A DNA stretch of 64,000 nt from Oikopleura dioica (taxonomy: Eukaryota > Chordata > Appendicularia > Copelata > Oikopleuridae). The stretch is from contig OU015569.1 in assembly GCA_907165135.1 (NCBI GenBank), forward strand, positions 2,046,001-2,110,000, given 5' to 3'. Position 1 is the stretch's first letter, and every line of letters starts with the position of its first letter. The translations under genes were made by a program, and so were the position numbers. The notes beneath the pieces are model-generated. The model did no database searches. It was not told the DNA's origin and saw only the letters and a program-made list of their open reading frames with translations. This document shows positions 1-10,629 of this stretch, in pieces.

Positions 1-338
1 AAATTAAGGTTAATGATTAAGCTGGAGATGGTCCGGGCGTTTACCTGATAATGGGTACTTGAAGTGACATCCTTCTGAATAGCACTCGCCATATTTTTGA
101 TAGTTATCAAAATAGGTGACAGTCTCTTATGTGTTTGATCTTTATAAAAGTATATTCCATCACCAATATAAAATACATAGGTGGCGCAAAAGTGAGCAAG
201 AGACAGCGCGCCTCTCGCTATGGCCCAATCTTTTTGCAAATCGACAATTTTACGCGCATGGGATGCGAACAACGACGATTGTTTTGCTTGCTTGAATAGC
301 GGAGTGCAGTGTGAATTATATCTTTTAGGTACTTTCAT
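1..338 (-). CDS. Partial unknown protein running off the left edge
   Basis: From an ATG at 336-338 the minus strand stays open for more than 110 codons to base 1, so the gene is cut by the window edge. The product begins MKVPKRYNSHCTPLFKQ and contains a moderately hydrophobic stretch (AHFCATYVFYIGDGIYF, around residues 48-65). A possible intron donor (CAG|gtaaac) lies near base 50, so the last in-window codons may be intronic. I see no domain I can name. The long open frame in an AT-rich genome is the main evidence. The start is the first Met after stop codons in that frame, and 5' exons cannot be excluded. Confidence 0.5.
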   Translation of the reverse strand, partial: MKVPKRYNSHCTPLFKQAKQSSLFASHARKIVDLQKDWAIARGALSLAHFCATYVFYIGDGIYFYKDQTHKRLSPILITIKNMASAIQKDVTSSTHYQVNARTISSLIINLN

Positions 339-440
339 AAAAAAGATTCTCTGAACGAAAATGCCCTGATAGTTTGTTCTTGCTCCCTGGTATCGATAAA
401 CTAAACATGTTTGAAATTAATTAGATGTTATTTGCATGTT

Positions 441-602
441 TTAATCACTCGAGCGCGTTCCTCCGGCATCAGCAGGAAGCGATGCAGCATTGCTTGTTTC
501 CCATCGATTTTTGTCTAGCCGACGGAGCCAAATCAGCGGAATCTGAAGTTGCGTGTTATCATTCTCGACTCCTTTGATAAGGTCGCTGTAGTGCGTTCCC
601 AT
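441..602 (-). CDS. Small hypothetical ORF
   Basis: An open frame of 53 codons starts MGTHYSDLIKGVEN and ends in TAA at 441-443. It sits between the edge gene and the GLEBS-protein gene on the same strand. A pyrimidine-rich AG (cttctcag) lies a few bases before the ATG and could be a trans-splice or cis-splice acceptor, so this may be a tiny cistron or a terminal exon. I recognise no family. It is listed because position, strand and the acceptor are suggestive, but it may be chance. Confidence 0.25.
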   Translation of the reverse strand: MGTHYSDLIKGVENDNTQLQIPLIWLRRLDKNRWETSNAASLPADAGGTRSSD

Positions 603-692
603 TATCCCCGAGGCTGAGAAGCTCAATCAGCGCACATGCAAAAATGCGTCGAATGCATCGTCATTTTATTTTCCTGCGGATCAATCTAATTA

Positions 693-1917
693 TTAGACAA
701 TGAACAAGTCTCCCGTGAGATCTGTCGGCGCAAGAACAAACGGAAAGACCATCTCATGCGTTTCAAGCTGATTCTGTAAACACATCAAAAATACAAAAAA
801 AAATCCAGTGATATATTTTTGTATTCTAGCAACGAGCCGGTCAGTGGTAAAACTTCACAATGCCAGTTTTACAGGTGATGGTTTAATGTCGGCAGGAAGG
901 GGAAGTGTGGGTTTCTGGTCGACCGCAGGTGCCTTCAAAAATTTACTTATCAAGTACATTGAAGATTGGCACTTACTTTTCTATTAGATAAATAATCTTG
1001 CATACGGAGCTCTTCGATCGAAAATTGCTTAGCATGGTCCATTGCGGAATAACTGACAAAGGCAACGTTCTCCGAACCCGCACCCGGATTGGTTTCAGTT
1101 GCCATTGTTGGCTGATTCACGAGTTAATAAATTTTGTTTTAATTTGTTAATAATTACCTGAAATTTTTGAGACGTTCCGTCGATGGCATTCGATACAAAA
1201 GTAAACCACTTAGGTTTGTCCGTTTCAGGAAACGAAAGAACGCTCTTTTCGGTAAAGAAACCGTCTTAAAATTTTCATTTTAGTTCCAAAAATTGTTATA
1301 TTTCAAACGAACCTAGTTCCTCCTTCATCAAGCTAAACGCAGTTTTTGTCCAATCCAGATGGATCAGCATAAGCTGAAGACGTCTTTTCGAAGTTCCAAG
1401 GGATTTTTCGAAAACATCGCGTCTATCGATGACTTCTCCGATTTCAAGATTTAACTGTCCCAGGTCAGGCACAGGACAGTGTCCCTCATTTGAAAAAAGA
1501 AAGTTGGGTCTACCCAACCAGATTCCTTCTGCCCAGACTACTTACAGGGATACAAATTTGTTAATATTGGATTCATGTGGTATTTTTTATAAGAATTATT
1601 ATTTCATTCTTAAAATTCGCGTTCCGAGTCCTTTTGGGTATTTCCGCTCGATAACGGCATCTTGTCCGAGGATAAGAATCTTCTTTTTGAATTGGTCTAT
1701 CATTGCTTCTTTTCCTTCGATTTCATGTTTCTCAGAAGCTATATCCTTCTCCAGCCCTTCCATTTTCTTTTTTAGTCTCTGTTCAAAATGGATTAATGAA
1801 AGCTACAAACTTATACATTACCTTCAGCTCCTCAAAATTCATGTTCGCTCTAGCCATCTTGCCCGCGATGTCGTCAAAGCTGATAGAGTCTTTTCCCTGA
1901 GCAGTTGTCTTTGACAT
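693..1917 (-). CDS. Coiled-coil protein with Nup98-like GLEBS segment
   Basis: Spliced by eye from an ATG at 1915-1917 to TAA at 693-695, with five or six exons. The N-terminal ~90 residues are charged and coiled-coil-like (start MSKTTAQGKDSIS). A later exon reads GTSQKFQPT...FSIEELRMQDYLSNRK, which closely resembles the Gle2-binding (GLEBS) region of nucleoporin Nup98 (pattern GTxxKF...SLEELRxxDY). In Nup98 that segment binds Rae1/Gle2, so binding to Rae1 at the nuclear pore or spindle is an inference. The FG repeats and the autoproteolytic C-terminal domain of Nup98 are absent. The C-terminus reads VFPFVLAPTDLTGDLF. One intron (about 1513-1650) has no GT donor in frame and must be GA-AG. 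A same-strand ORF ends 6 bases upstream. Confidence 0.55.
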
Positions 1918-1923
1918 TTTTTT

Positions 1924-2101
1924 TCAAATTTGAAAGCTGCGTCGTTCTCGGAGAGAGTTTTGCCAAAGGTTTCGCGCCGATTGATTCATAGATTTGGGTT
2001 TCGATAACTGATTTTTGTAATTCGCCAATGATGAATCATCTTTTACATCGATGATTTTCGCTTTGTGCACAAATCTATCATCTTGTAAATTTATGCCCAT
2101 A
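1924..2101 (-). CDS. Small ORF directly upstream of the GLEBS gene
   Basis: This is a 58-codon ORF (start MGINLQDDRFVHKAK, end TGA). The TGA is followed by just two codons (AAA AAA) and then the ATG of the GLEBS-protein gene in the same frame. It could be the first cistron of an operon, an upstream ORF, or the true N-terminus of the next protein separated by one stop codon. No domain is recognisable. Confidence 0.3.
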
Positions 2102-2340
2102 ATTAAGAAATAAACAGTTTGCTGATAGGAGATGAGTAGCATAAATCTACATAGAACAATGATATCCCGGCACTGACGTCCCAGAACAAACTAGACTGTC
2201 TGGTTGTTTGTTGGGCACTTGATTTGCAAATAAGCAAAAAGTTCCCATTGGCGATTAAGTTCGGCAGCAAATAATCCAGCTCGGCATTTTTTGCGACGTA
2301 CCAAAGCGCAGGTCACTTTCAAGAGAGTCGCCTCCCGCAA

Positions 2341-4669
2341 ATGAGAGTCCTACAAAGCTTCGCCTTTCTGGCGACAGTCCTGGCACAATCGTTCGAGCGA
2401 GGGCCGCGCCCCAGCCCGGTTTCGGACACGTGTCTAGGCATTCCAGTCAACGCTCAATGTGACTGTCTTAATCAGTAAGTGCTTCCTCTTCCGCACAGGC
2501 AGCGACGTTCTTTTTTAGAAACCCGCTCGATTGCGATCATTGCGTCGCCATCGTCGTCCATCTCGGCTGCGACATTCAGGGCGAACTCAAAATCATCAAA
2601 GAACAGGTCAAGGGTATTCTCGATCAGCTTCGAGACCGCGATCTCTTCCCCGGAGTCATCCAGCTATCAATGGTCTACTTCGGTCACGAACTTAGACAAC
2701 AGGTCAGTTATTTCGGCGACTGCTTATCTACGAAGCAATTAGATTCCAGTTACCTTCGATGATGCTCTCCAGGAGCTCGACATGATTGTTGACGATCTCA
2801 AGAATGTTGTCGATCAGATTTCTCCCATGCCAAAAGGAAAGGCTCAACAAAATAAGCATAATCCTTCTCATTAAACAATCGACGCAAAGCAACATTTTTC
2901 GAGTCTTGAACAAGCTAATATCACTGCTGCCATGGAATCTACTTTCACCCTGTTTGACCAGTGGACGACGAGTATGGGCCGCCCTAGATGCAAATCGAAA
3001 ACAATCTTCTTGATCACCAACGGCCACATCATTTGTGGGCCATGCGTCTGTCGAGGATTCGAGATGTGCAAAGATTACAACGAAAGCGAGGAACAATGCT
3101 GGGAAGAGACTAATCGCCAAGTAAATATGTATTTTAGACTCACTTTTCATACTTTTGCTTAGTATCAAAGGAAGATCGAGGAACTAAAGCGAAAGTACCA
3201 AGATGTCAATGTCGTCGTTGCGACTCCGAATGAAAAACCCTGTGGAAGGCCTTTCGGAAGTGATCTTCAATTGGCTAATGAACGGTACTTATCATCATAA
3301 AACTCTTTAATTCAAAGTTCGTGAACAAGGTTCTCCGAAGATTGTTTCAACGAAGATAATGTCATTGGCTTGAGCAAGTGGCGACGCAGCTGTTATGACA
3401 GAGCGCTTAATAACAGAGCCGCTGACTGTCCTCCAGAAGTAATTTCGTCTCCACGATCCGTAAGCTGGCATAAAACTAGCAGCTCATTCGTCGATTTTGT
3501 CGCGCAAACTTCTCGAACTGGTTGTTCTGTCGATGATCTCTCACATGGTAGGATATGTTTTAGATAATTAAACTTATTGTGATTTTAGAATGTGAATGTG
3601 ACATCGAAGTGCGAGTTCGCGCGGGCACTCCGACATTTGAAGATGGTTGCTGCGGACCACGCGGTGGACCAGGTCTACCAGGTCTCCGCGGTCCCAATGG
3701 CCCAAAAGGACCTAACGGGTCTCCTGGTGGAGAGGGTATTCAAGGCGATTGCGGTCCACCTGGACCAAAAGGAAGTGTTGGACTACCAGGACCTGACGGT
3801 AAGTTTTGGCAAGCAAATATACTCAGAACAAATTGATTAGGATCAAACGGACCACGCGGTGCTGCTGGAACTCCCGGTCAACCTGGCCAACCTGGCGGAG
3901 CTGGTCTTCCAGGCCAACGAGGAAAAGATGGACTTCGAGGAAACAACGGACTTCCTGGTCAGCCTGGCCTTCCGGGCGCCGCTGGACTCCCAGGTTTACC
4001 TGGAAACCAAGGACCAAGAGGTTTCCCTGGACCAGATGGACCTGACGGACCACAAGGTAGCGCTGGTTCCGCTGGAACTGGTATCGACAGCGTCAGATAC
4101 TACGAAGGTAATAGACATTTCTAACTTTAGATTAAATTTTTTTAGCGTATGTTCGAAAGTTGAGACAAACCGTTATCCGTAGTCTGCAGCGAGATGGTCA
4201 AAACTCAGTTTTCTTCAAGCAGCTTCGCAATATTCTCCAAGAAGAGGTAAAAGAGTATAAATACTTAATTCAAATCACGTAACAAATATTCAGAAGAACC
4301 GTGTTTGCAAGTGCGGATGTGATTTTGATACCGACAACTACGGCACATGCAAGGCTAACTTCAGCCCACGATACAACCCAGTAGTTTCTCCACGATACAG
4401 CACCTGCGAAGTCCAGAGACCTCCTTTCATCGGATATCCAGAGACCAGCTATCCCCCTGTGAATCAGGAAGGGAAAGGATTCTTGAGAATCAATAAGAAT
4501 CTCGAGGACAGAATGGTTCGTACTAAGCATTAAAAAATCTCGCTAATGAGAATTATAGATGGTTGTGGACAACAATGAAACCAACGGTGTAAACGTCCGG
4601 TCAATGCCTCCCGTGATGGGTCACAGCGCAGGTCCGAAAGTTATTCGACGACGTCGCAAGGACCATTAA
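2341..4669 (+). CDS. Secreted short-chain collagen with N-terminal vWA-like domain
   Basis: The start ATG at 2341 opens a signal peptide ([17 protein letters not shown]). Residues ~50-230 look like a von Willebrand A domain: a central strand [15 protein letters not shown], a middle [16 protein letters not shown], and a late IFLITNGH. The metal-binding DxSxS motif is replaced (HLGCD). Several Cys-rich segments follow, then about 55 Gly-X-Y triplets over exons 3590-4110 (start [15 protein letters not shown]). The non-collagenous C-terminus contains [15 protein letters not shown] and ends in a basic RRRRKDH. I count about ten exons with 38-48-bp introns. One intron (2842-2889, exactly 48 bp) removes an in-frame TAA and has GC-AG ends. 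A poly(A) signal lies at 4758-4763. The probable role is in extracellular matrix. Confidence 0.8.
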
Positions 4670-4757
4670 ATTTGACCAAATCCCTCAACGCTTTTATTTC
4701 TCCTGACTGTTTATGCTCACGTGAAAGCTGTGAGTTATCACTTTATTACAACTCTTA

Positions 4758-4763
4758 AATAAA
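4758..4763 (+). terminator. Poly(A) signal of the collagen gene
   Basis: AATAAA about 90 bases after the stop codon of the collagen gene. The remaining bases to 5277 (about 500 bp) are AT-rich with no coding signal and presumably hold the promoter of the CUB gene. Confidence 0.6.
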
Positions 4764-5277
4764 GACGATAACATTAACAAAAATCATCATCGTCTGATTG
4801 ACTGCAGAAGTGGACGTCAATCCTTGTCGGATCCATGTGACACTGCTCGCGTAAGCCAAAGCTCTTATCGAAATTCCTCCTTGATTTCAACAGTTTTATA
4901 CGGAATATTAGCCATAAAAAAGAACATAAATTTGCAGAAAAGTTCCCTCAAAACATTTCTTTCCGTCGCTGCTAACGGATTAAAATAAATATTTCTGCAC
5001 CGCTATGTTGATATCATGCTATCGAAGCATGAATCGTGCGGTCTTTTGGTATCTCCGCGGAAAGCTTGCGCTAAATTGGTACTGGTGGCGCCAACGAGCG
5101 AAATCGTGCACGTTCTGAGCGATGATAACGCGTCACTTTGAGCTAGAATTTTCCTTGGAGGCAAAATTGCACTGCTCGAAAATTACAGTCTAGTTAATGC
5201 TTGGCAACTTTAATAAAGCAAACCGAGACAGAGATTAACGAAGATTACGTCCAGAGAGATCAATCGAACAGGAAGAA

Positions 5278-7775
5278 TGAAAATTGCTGCCCTTTTCGTT
5301 TGTCTTGGTGAAATCTTGGCAAGTCAAGGTGTGTTATTATCATCATTTTAGAAATCTAAACTCATTAAGGGGCGGGTCGACGAGAATCGGAATTTTTAAA
5401 CCAATTTTCCCGAAAAACGCGATTCTGTAAACATATTTTGACTTATCAGGTGAGAACAGAAGGGTATTTAGAAGACAGCGGCAACGAGTTTCACGAGTTT
5501 TTGCAGGAATTTCGTGCACTTCATTACCAAATGTGGCATAAAAAATAGCGAAAAAATCGCAAAATTGCCAAAATTGCGATTTGGGGTCCACTTTGAGACA
5601 CGATTACGCCCATTTTTTCTGGACAAATTTTTTTCTAGTTTTCGCCGCTGTATTCTTCAAACCCTTTTCTACTCACCTGACCAATCAGAATTTTTCATTC
5701 AAAGCTAGTTTTTCCGGAATTTTGGTTGAAAAAATCCCGATTCTCGTCGACCTCCCCCTTAAATTCGAATCTGTCATGCAAATTTAAGCTTTATTCTTTT
5801 ACTTATGATTTTAACAAGTTATTTTACATCTGATAAAAACAAAAACCGAGTAAACACTTTATGGGCTAATATACTTCAAATGAAACTTTGATTATTTACC
5901 CTAAAGTAATGGATGCGAAAATATTTTCCCTGGGAGGTGTACTCATAGTTTAGTATTTGTATTCGCTTGAAACAATACGCGGAACAAATGGGACTTTTTA
6001 GACACCAGCCCCCATTGGACCACCGTTAACGTTATCACTAAGTGGCAAGCTCAAGACTTTATCATTTTTTCCGAATGACATTTTGCGAAAAAATCAAATT
6101 CTAAAATAGAGCTTTTCTCATTTTTAGTTTTAAACTAAAAGACTAATAGTCTCATTACAAATTTTACTTCCACAAGGATCAATTCCGAATCTAGGACTAC
6201 AGACTTGTTTATTATGAAGTGTAGTCACTTTTAACCTGGTCACTCCTCACGAATCCCAGACATGCGAGCTCGGTTCACGTTAATTTCAAGGTTGAAATGT
6301 TTAGTAACCGTAATTTGACCAACGAATTTTGCGCGATCCCGTCAGCCATAATAAATTGAGTTTACATGATAGCACTGAATAAAATAATTAATATCTGGCC
6401 GTGCATGATTTTGAGTGGACCAACTCGAAAATAGCTTATCCTCTAAACTTACAACGAAATATACCGAATATAAAATTTTCTTAAATATCCATCATTGAAA
6501 AGCGAACGTTCCCGCTGTCAAAAGTCGTTGAAAATCTCCTTCTCTCACTGGTTCCCATTTTGCGGCTAAATCAATTAAGCGGCTATTTAACGCAAGAATT
6601 GGTCCACAACTTGACATTTACCGCCCTCGATAAGATTTAAATTTCATTTCTTTGAGAATCAATTATGTTCATTGCTTTTTAGCACACATTTTTCCCATGC
6701 TGATAAATTATTTTAGTTCACCAAGGAAAAATATGTGGAGAGCAAACAAACTTTGCGTAAGTCTTTATGTCCAAATTAGCAGATGTGTTCTAATCTCGGT
6801 TTAGCTTGGGTGGCCAAAGCCAAATACTAAAGAGTCCGTTCTATCCGACACCTTTCCCTGGACAGATCCAATGTGTGTGGAACATAAAAGCGCTCAATCC
6901 TTCAATGAGAGTGAAGATCGAGTTTCAAGACTGGATTATCCCGACCTCAGGAAAGGGGTGCGACCAGACTTATCTCCAAGTCACGGATGGCGGTTCGGGA
7001 GTGGACCCGGCCACCGGCATGGCCGCAGCCACTGGCTTCGTCAAATTATGCGGACGAAACCCAGGTACAATTTCTACCGCAATAACATATTTAAACAATC
7101 TCAGGCTTTATCGTCACGCACAATAACGAGGTCTCTCTGCTTTTACATGGGGACAGTAGCGGAGGTGCAGGCCCTTCGGCGCTTTCATTGCCGCCTGTTC
7201 AGAGATTCAGGTAATCGAAAGAATCTCTAGTATGCTGTTGAAATACCGACTTTGTAGGTTGGTAATTTCAACGACCCAGGATCGTCCCAGAATGCTGGAC
7301 TACAAAGGTCATTCCGTCACAAATGGCCGTCCTAAGTCACTGGATGCTCCGGCGCCGGCTCGTGCAACTGCGCCGCCGCGAATGATGATGCCAAGAACAA
7401 ATTTAGCTCCTAGACCAAGAATGCCTCCTTACGGACATCCTGCTCAGATTCCCAGCCATCCAGGTGCTCATCCTCCTAGACTTCACGCCGAGTTTCAAGG
7501 AGCAATTCATGGAGGCTCTTCAAATGCCTGGTAATTTTCTACACACGAGAGCACTAATTTAAGCCAAATTCAGGCCAACACAAGCTACTGTCACAACTTC
7601 TCAAATTGACAACGACTCCAAGTCGAGCAAAAAAGTCGCAACGCAAGTGGGTAACGTAGGAATCATTCTGCTTGTTCTTGCAGTTTTACTCTTTGCCGTC
7701 CTGGGAATCGTCTACTTCCGCAAAAAGCGCACAAAAGACGAAGAAAAGGAAGAAGAAAAACCTGAGCAAAAATAG
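5278..7775 (+). CDS. CUB-domain type I membrane protein
   Basis: Exon 1 (5278-5328) encodes a signal peptide (MKIAALFVCLGEILASQ). After a 1.4-kb intron the next exons give a CUB domain: it opens CGEQTNF, has SPFYPTPFPGQIQCVW (the typical SPNYP...C.W signature) and ends near residue 150 with LVISTTQDR. A Pro/Met/Ala-rich extracellular stalk follows (exon 7257-7531), then a membrane helix (IILLVLAVLLFAVLGIVYF) and a short highly charged tail (KKRTKDEEKEEEKPEQK, stop 7773-7775). All small introns are canonical GT-AG of ~40-48 bp; only intron 1 is long, because it contains a MITE. The role is unknown; CUB domains usually bind proteins or sugars at the cell surface. Confidence 0.8.
5365..5762. mobile_element. 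390-bp palindromic MITE flanked by TTAA
   Basis: Two TTAA tetranucleotides (5365-5368 and 5759-5762) bound a long imperfect palindrome. The left arm begins GGGGCGGGTCGACGAGAATC and the right arm ends with its near complement GATTCTCGTCGACCTCCCCC. Similarity continues inward for well over 120 bp per arm (for example TATCAGGTGAG against CTCACCTGACC) to an AT-rich centre near 5560. It has no coding capacity. The TTAA flank is the target-site type of piggyBac-like transposases, so this is probably a non-autonomous foldback/MITE. It lies inside intron 1 of the CUB gene. Confidence 0.75.
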
Positions 7776-7832
7776 ACTTCATTCTCAATTAGACCCTTGT
7801 GTATTTTCGCATTATCTGTACAGCTTTCTGAT

Positions 7833-7838
7833 ATTAAA
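7833..7838 (+). terminator. Poly(A) signal (ATTAAA) of the CUB gene
   Basis: ATTAAA 58 bases after the CUB-gene stop codon. From here to 8171 I see only convergent 3' sequence between the CUB gene and the RhoGAP gene. Confidence 0.45.
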
Positions 7839-8171
7839 GTCGAAAACGAAGAAGGATAAGTCCATTTAAAGCAAACATGGCCGTGACCGGAGTGCTTCCT
7901 GTCAGAATTTGACAGTTGCCCCTGTCAAGTTATTAGCGTTGTGGAGGGAGAACGGAAGTGTGTTCCCACATTGCATGAGCTGACCTACAAAATCTGATAC
8001 CGCGGATTAAATGAGATGTCGGGTATTACTAGAGAGCCCTGATTTCCAAAGATTATTTAATCTAATAGATTTGCCAATAAAATAAATTCACAAGAAAATA
8101 CAAAGAATTGAGGTAGAATAGAATGATATTTTCGAAGCAAAAGAATTTTAAACAGTTGAATGAAGGAGAAA

Positions 8172-10629
8172 CTAAACGATGTCGATTTGGAAGTCAGAAT
8201 CGTAACCTGCCGCGTCTTTAGTGTCGAGACCTTCGATAAGATTTCTCAGCAAGTTTATTTCGCGTCGACTGAATTATATTTGTAACTATTTGATGGACTT
8301 TTATGACTAGAACCTGTTATCTAACAACGCTCTTGGATCGTCCGACACTGGGCGAAATAGGTTCGGTGCCATCACCATTGCCAGATTTGACGAGTCCATT
8401 CTTGTCTTCAGCGCGATCTGATAAATAGTCAACTGAGCATTGTCTTTGAATGGAGAAATTACCTCTGGCTTGGTAAATGTCTGTAAGAATCGGATGAGAT
8501 GCAATAGCGTTGCTTGATTTTCAGCCGGAAGTTTCGCAACGATCGCTATTGAAGATTCCATGTCTTCAGAGCAATCAAGTATTTCCTCCGTAATGGAAAG
8601 CGGGAAAATGGGTTCTGAGAGCTCGCGAAACCACAGTTTCAGCAAAGAACAGGCAACATGGCAATCAACAGAAGAGGTATCGACGATTTCGTAATCTTCG
8701 ACCTTAACTAGCCATTAGACCCTGAAATTATCGATCAAGTTTACCTGAGTTTTAAGAGCATGAACTTTATCAATCTCTCCGGGCAACCGAAAAATCCCTT
8801 CAGTAGTAAATCCACCAAGGCGGATAATTTCTTTGGTAAGTTCTTTTTGAATCCAAGGAATCTCCAACTCAGGAAACTTTTCTTTTTGAATAACAAGCAG
8901 CTTCTGAAGACTGATTCCGAACATGCTTTCATGGTAAAGATGACGCTAGAATTGATATTACTCATCAGAATGGAGATCAGTCGTTTTTTACTTTTGCTTG
9001 AAGAATTTCGCTCATGCTTGGCTCCACTAATCCTCGTCGATTTCCCTTTGTTAAAATCTTCTCTAAGTGACTTCTGCAAATTTTCTCCAGCTGAGTTTCG
9101 CCAATTGCATTTGCGGCTGTTGCAGCGACTTCGTCCAGCCATTCGAGAATCACGTCCGACAACGTCAAAGAAGGAGCAGTAAAGAACAGAAGAATTGCTA
9201 CAAGCTCAAGTCCCCTTTGAAGAGATTCCTTTACTTCTGGATTTCCTCGAGACTGAATTTTTAGAAATAACAATGAAATCAAGGAAGAGTACGTACTTGC
9301 TTGATTATGATCGCATAGATTTCATTCGCTAGATCACTTTGATTCCATCCGTAGACAACGAGTTTTTTCAAGTCGTCATTATTTTCAGATTTCAGATAAT
9401 TGTTGACTGATTTGAAGCATTCGTTGAATTCTTTTTGAACCAATTTGCTCGGGCTGATTGTCAATGGTCGCTTCAGAGCTTTTTTCTGGTGAATAAGAAG
9501 TTCACCTCATCAGGCTATTCTCATTTTCTGTTAAAGATAAAATTAAAGTCATAAATGACAAAAAAGTTTTAGTAGCCTTCCCTACGGTTATTGGTTTCTT
9601 CATGAAGCCCTTGTTCAACTGGAAAGCTGGTGACGAGGCTTGCCCAAAACTTTCCATCAGTGATTTGCGCTCAAGGCGACGAGCTGAGTTCGGGCACTTT
9701 GCTGATCCCGCTCTTTGCAGTTTGTTCTCTGGCGTCTTCGTCAACGTTTCGTTTGCACTTGATTTCGACGATCCATTCGATTTCGAGGAAAGCTGGCGCA
9801 CTCTCATGGCAGTTCCAGGTGATTCCGCAATTTCCGCTGCTTGATGAGTCTTTTTCTCTTTCAAAGAGTTTTTCAACAGTTTAAATTTACTCTGCGGTTT
9901 TTTCAATTTCCTATCAAGAATATTTGAAAACTCTGGCTAGTATGGGAGTAGAAAAGGCCGATTGTGCTTTCCTGGAGAGTGTCGGCGGCGTTCGGGGACG
10001 CTCAGCTCCGACCCCGGGCACTCGAGTCTCGGGCATCTCTTGCTGAATGCATCTTGACGCATCTGGCACGCAGGACTTGTGGTAGAAAATAAAGATAAGA
10101 GAACCCACGCTCGGTTACCTGCGAGCGCTGATGCAACGGCTCCTTGAACTTTAATTTTGCGTTTGTTTCTCTAATTGGAACAATGACGTTTGATCGCGAG
10201 TGTTGATGGCCGGAGAAGGACTTTGGCTGAAAGGTCGAAAATTTGGGAGGAATGGTCTCTTCTTGAATTGCTTCGATCAAATCTTCTCGCGAGCTCATTG
10301 AATGTCCAGCGCTCGAAGGAAGACGAGCTTTCATCTTTTCTTCTTCTTCTTTTTGCTGGAACCGAGCAAGAGGGATTATATCCGCATCTATAGGACGATG
10401 CCAAACAGTCATGGACTTGACAGTGTTGTAGTAGTAAAAGCGCCTGTTTCAAAGTGTTTAATGCATAAAAATAAAGAAGAAAATACCCGGATGCATGATC
10501 AAATAGCTCCCACCACTGATTCATCGAAAACGGTTTAACTGGGACACCAACAGGAGCAATCCACTGGCATTCTCCACTTCCCAGATCGGCGAACATTCTC
10601 TCCCCTCGCTCATAAATCTCTACCCACAT
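8172..10629 (-). CDS. ARHGAP39: WW-MyTH4-RhoGAP protein (ARHGAP39/Vilse family)
   Basis: The ATG at 10627-10629 opens MWVEIYERGERMFAD, matching the family N-terminus. Two WW-type segments follow (GECQWIAP and NTVKSMTVWHRP). A basic, Ser/Pro-rich linker precedes a MyTH4 domain (LTISPSKLVQKEFNECF onward) and a C-terminal RhoGAP domain with the catalytic arginine in GIFRLPGEID and the conserved LLKLWFRELSEP and NLAMVMAPNLFRP. The stop is TAG at 8172-8174. About eight exons with short introns. The splice after TLSR in the linker (near 9960) lacks GT if the local reading is right; a canonical alternative exists. It should stimulate GTP hydrolysis by Rac/Cdc42-type GTPases; the Drosophila homologue Vilse acts in Robo repulsive axon guidance. 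Confidence 0.88.

Noticed and set aside
3592-4182. Several overlapping plus- and minus-strand ORFs across the collagen exons
   Set aside because: They are shadow frames produced by the Gly-X-Y codon repeat; only one frame gives GXY triplets and splices cleanly.
5343-5787. ORFs inside the 5.4-kb palindrome
   Set aside because: They arise from the inverted-repeat arms; neither looks like a transposase.
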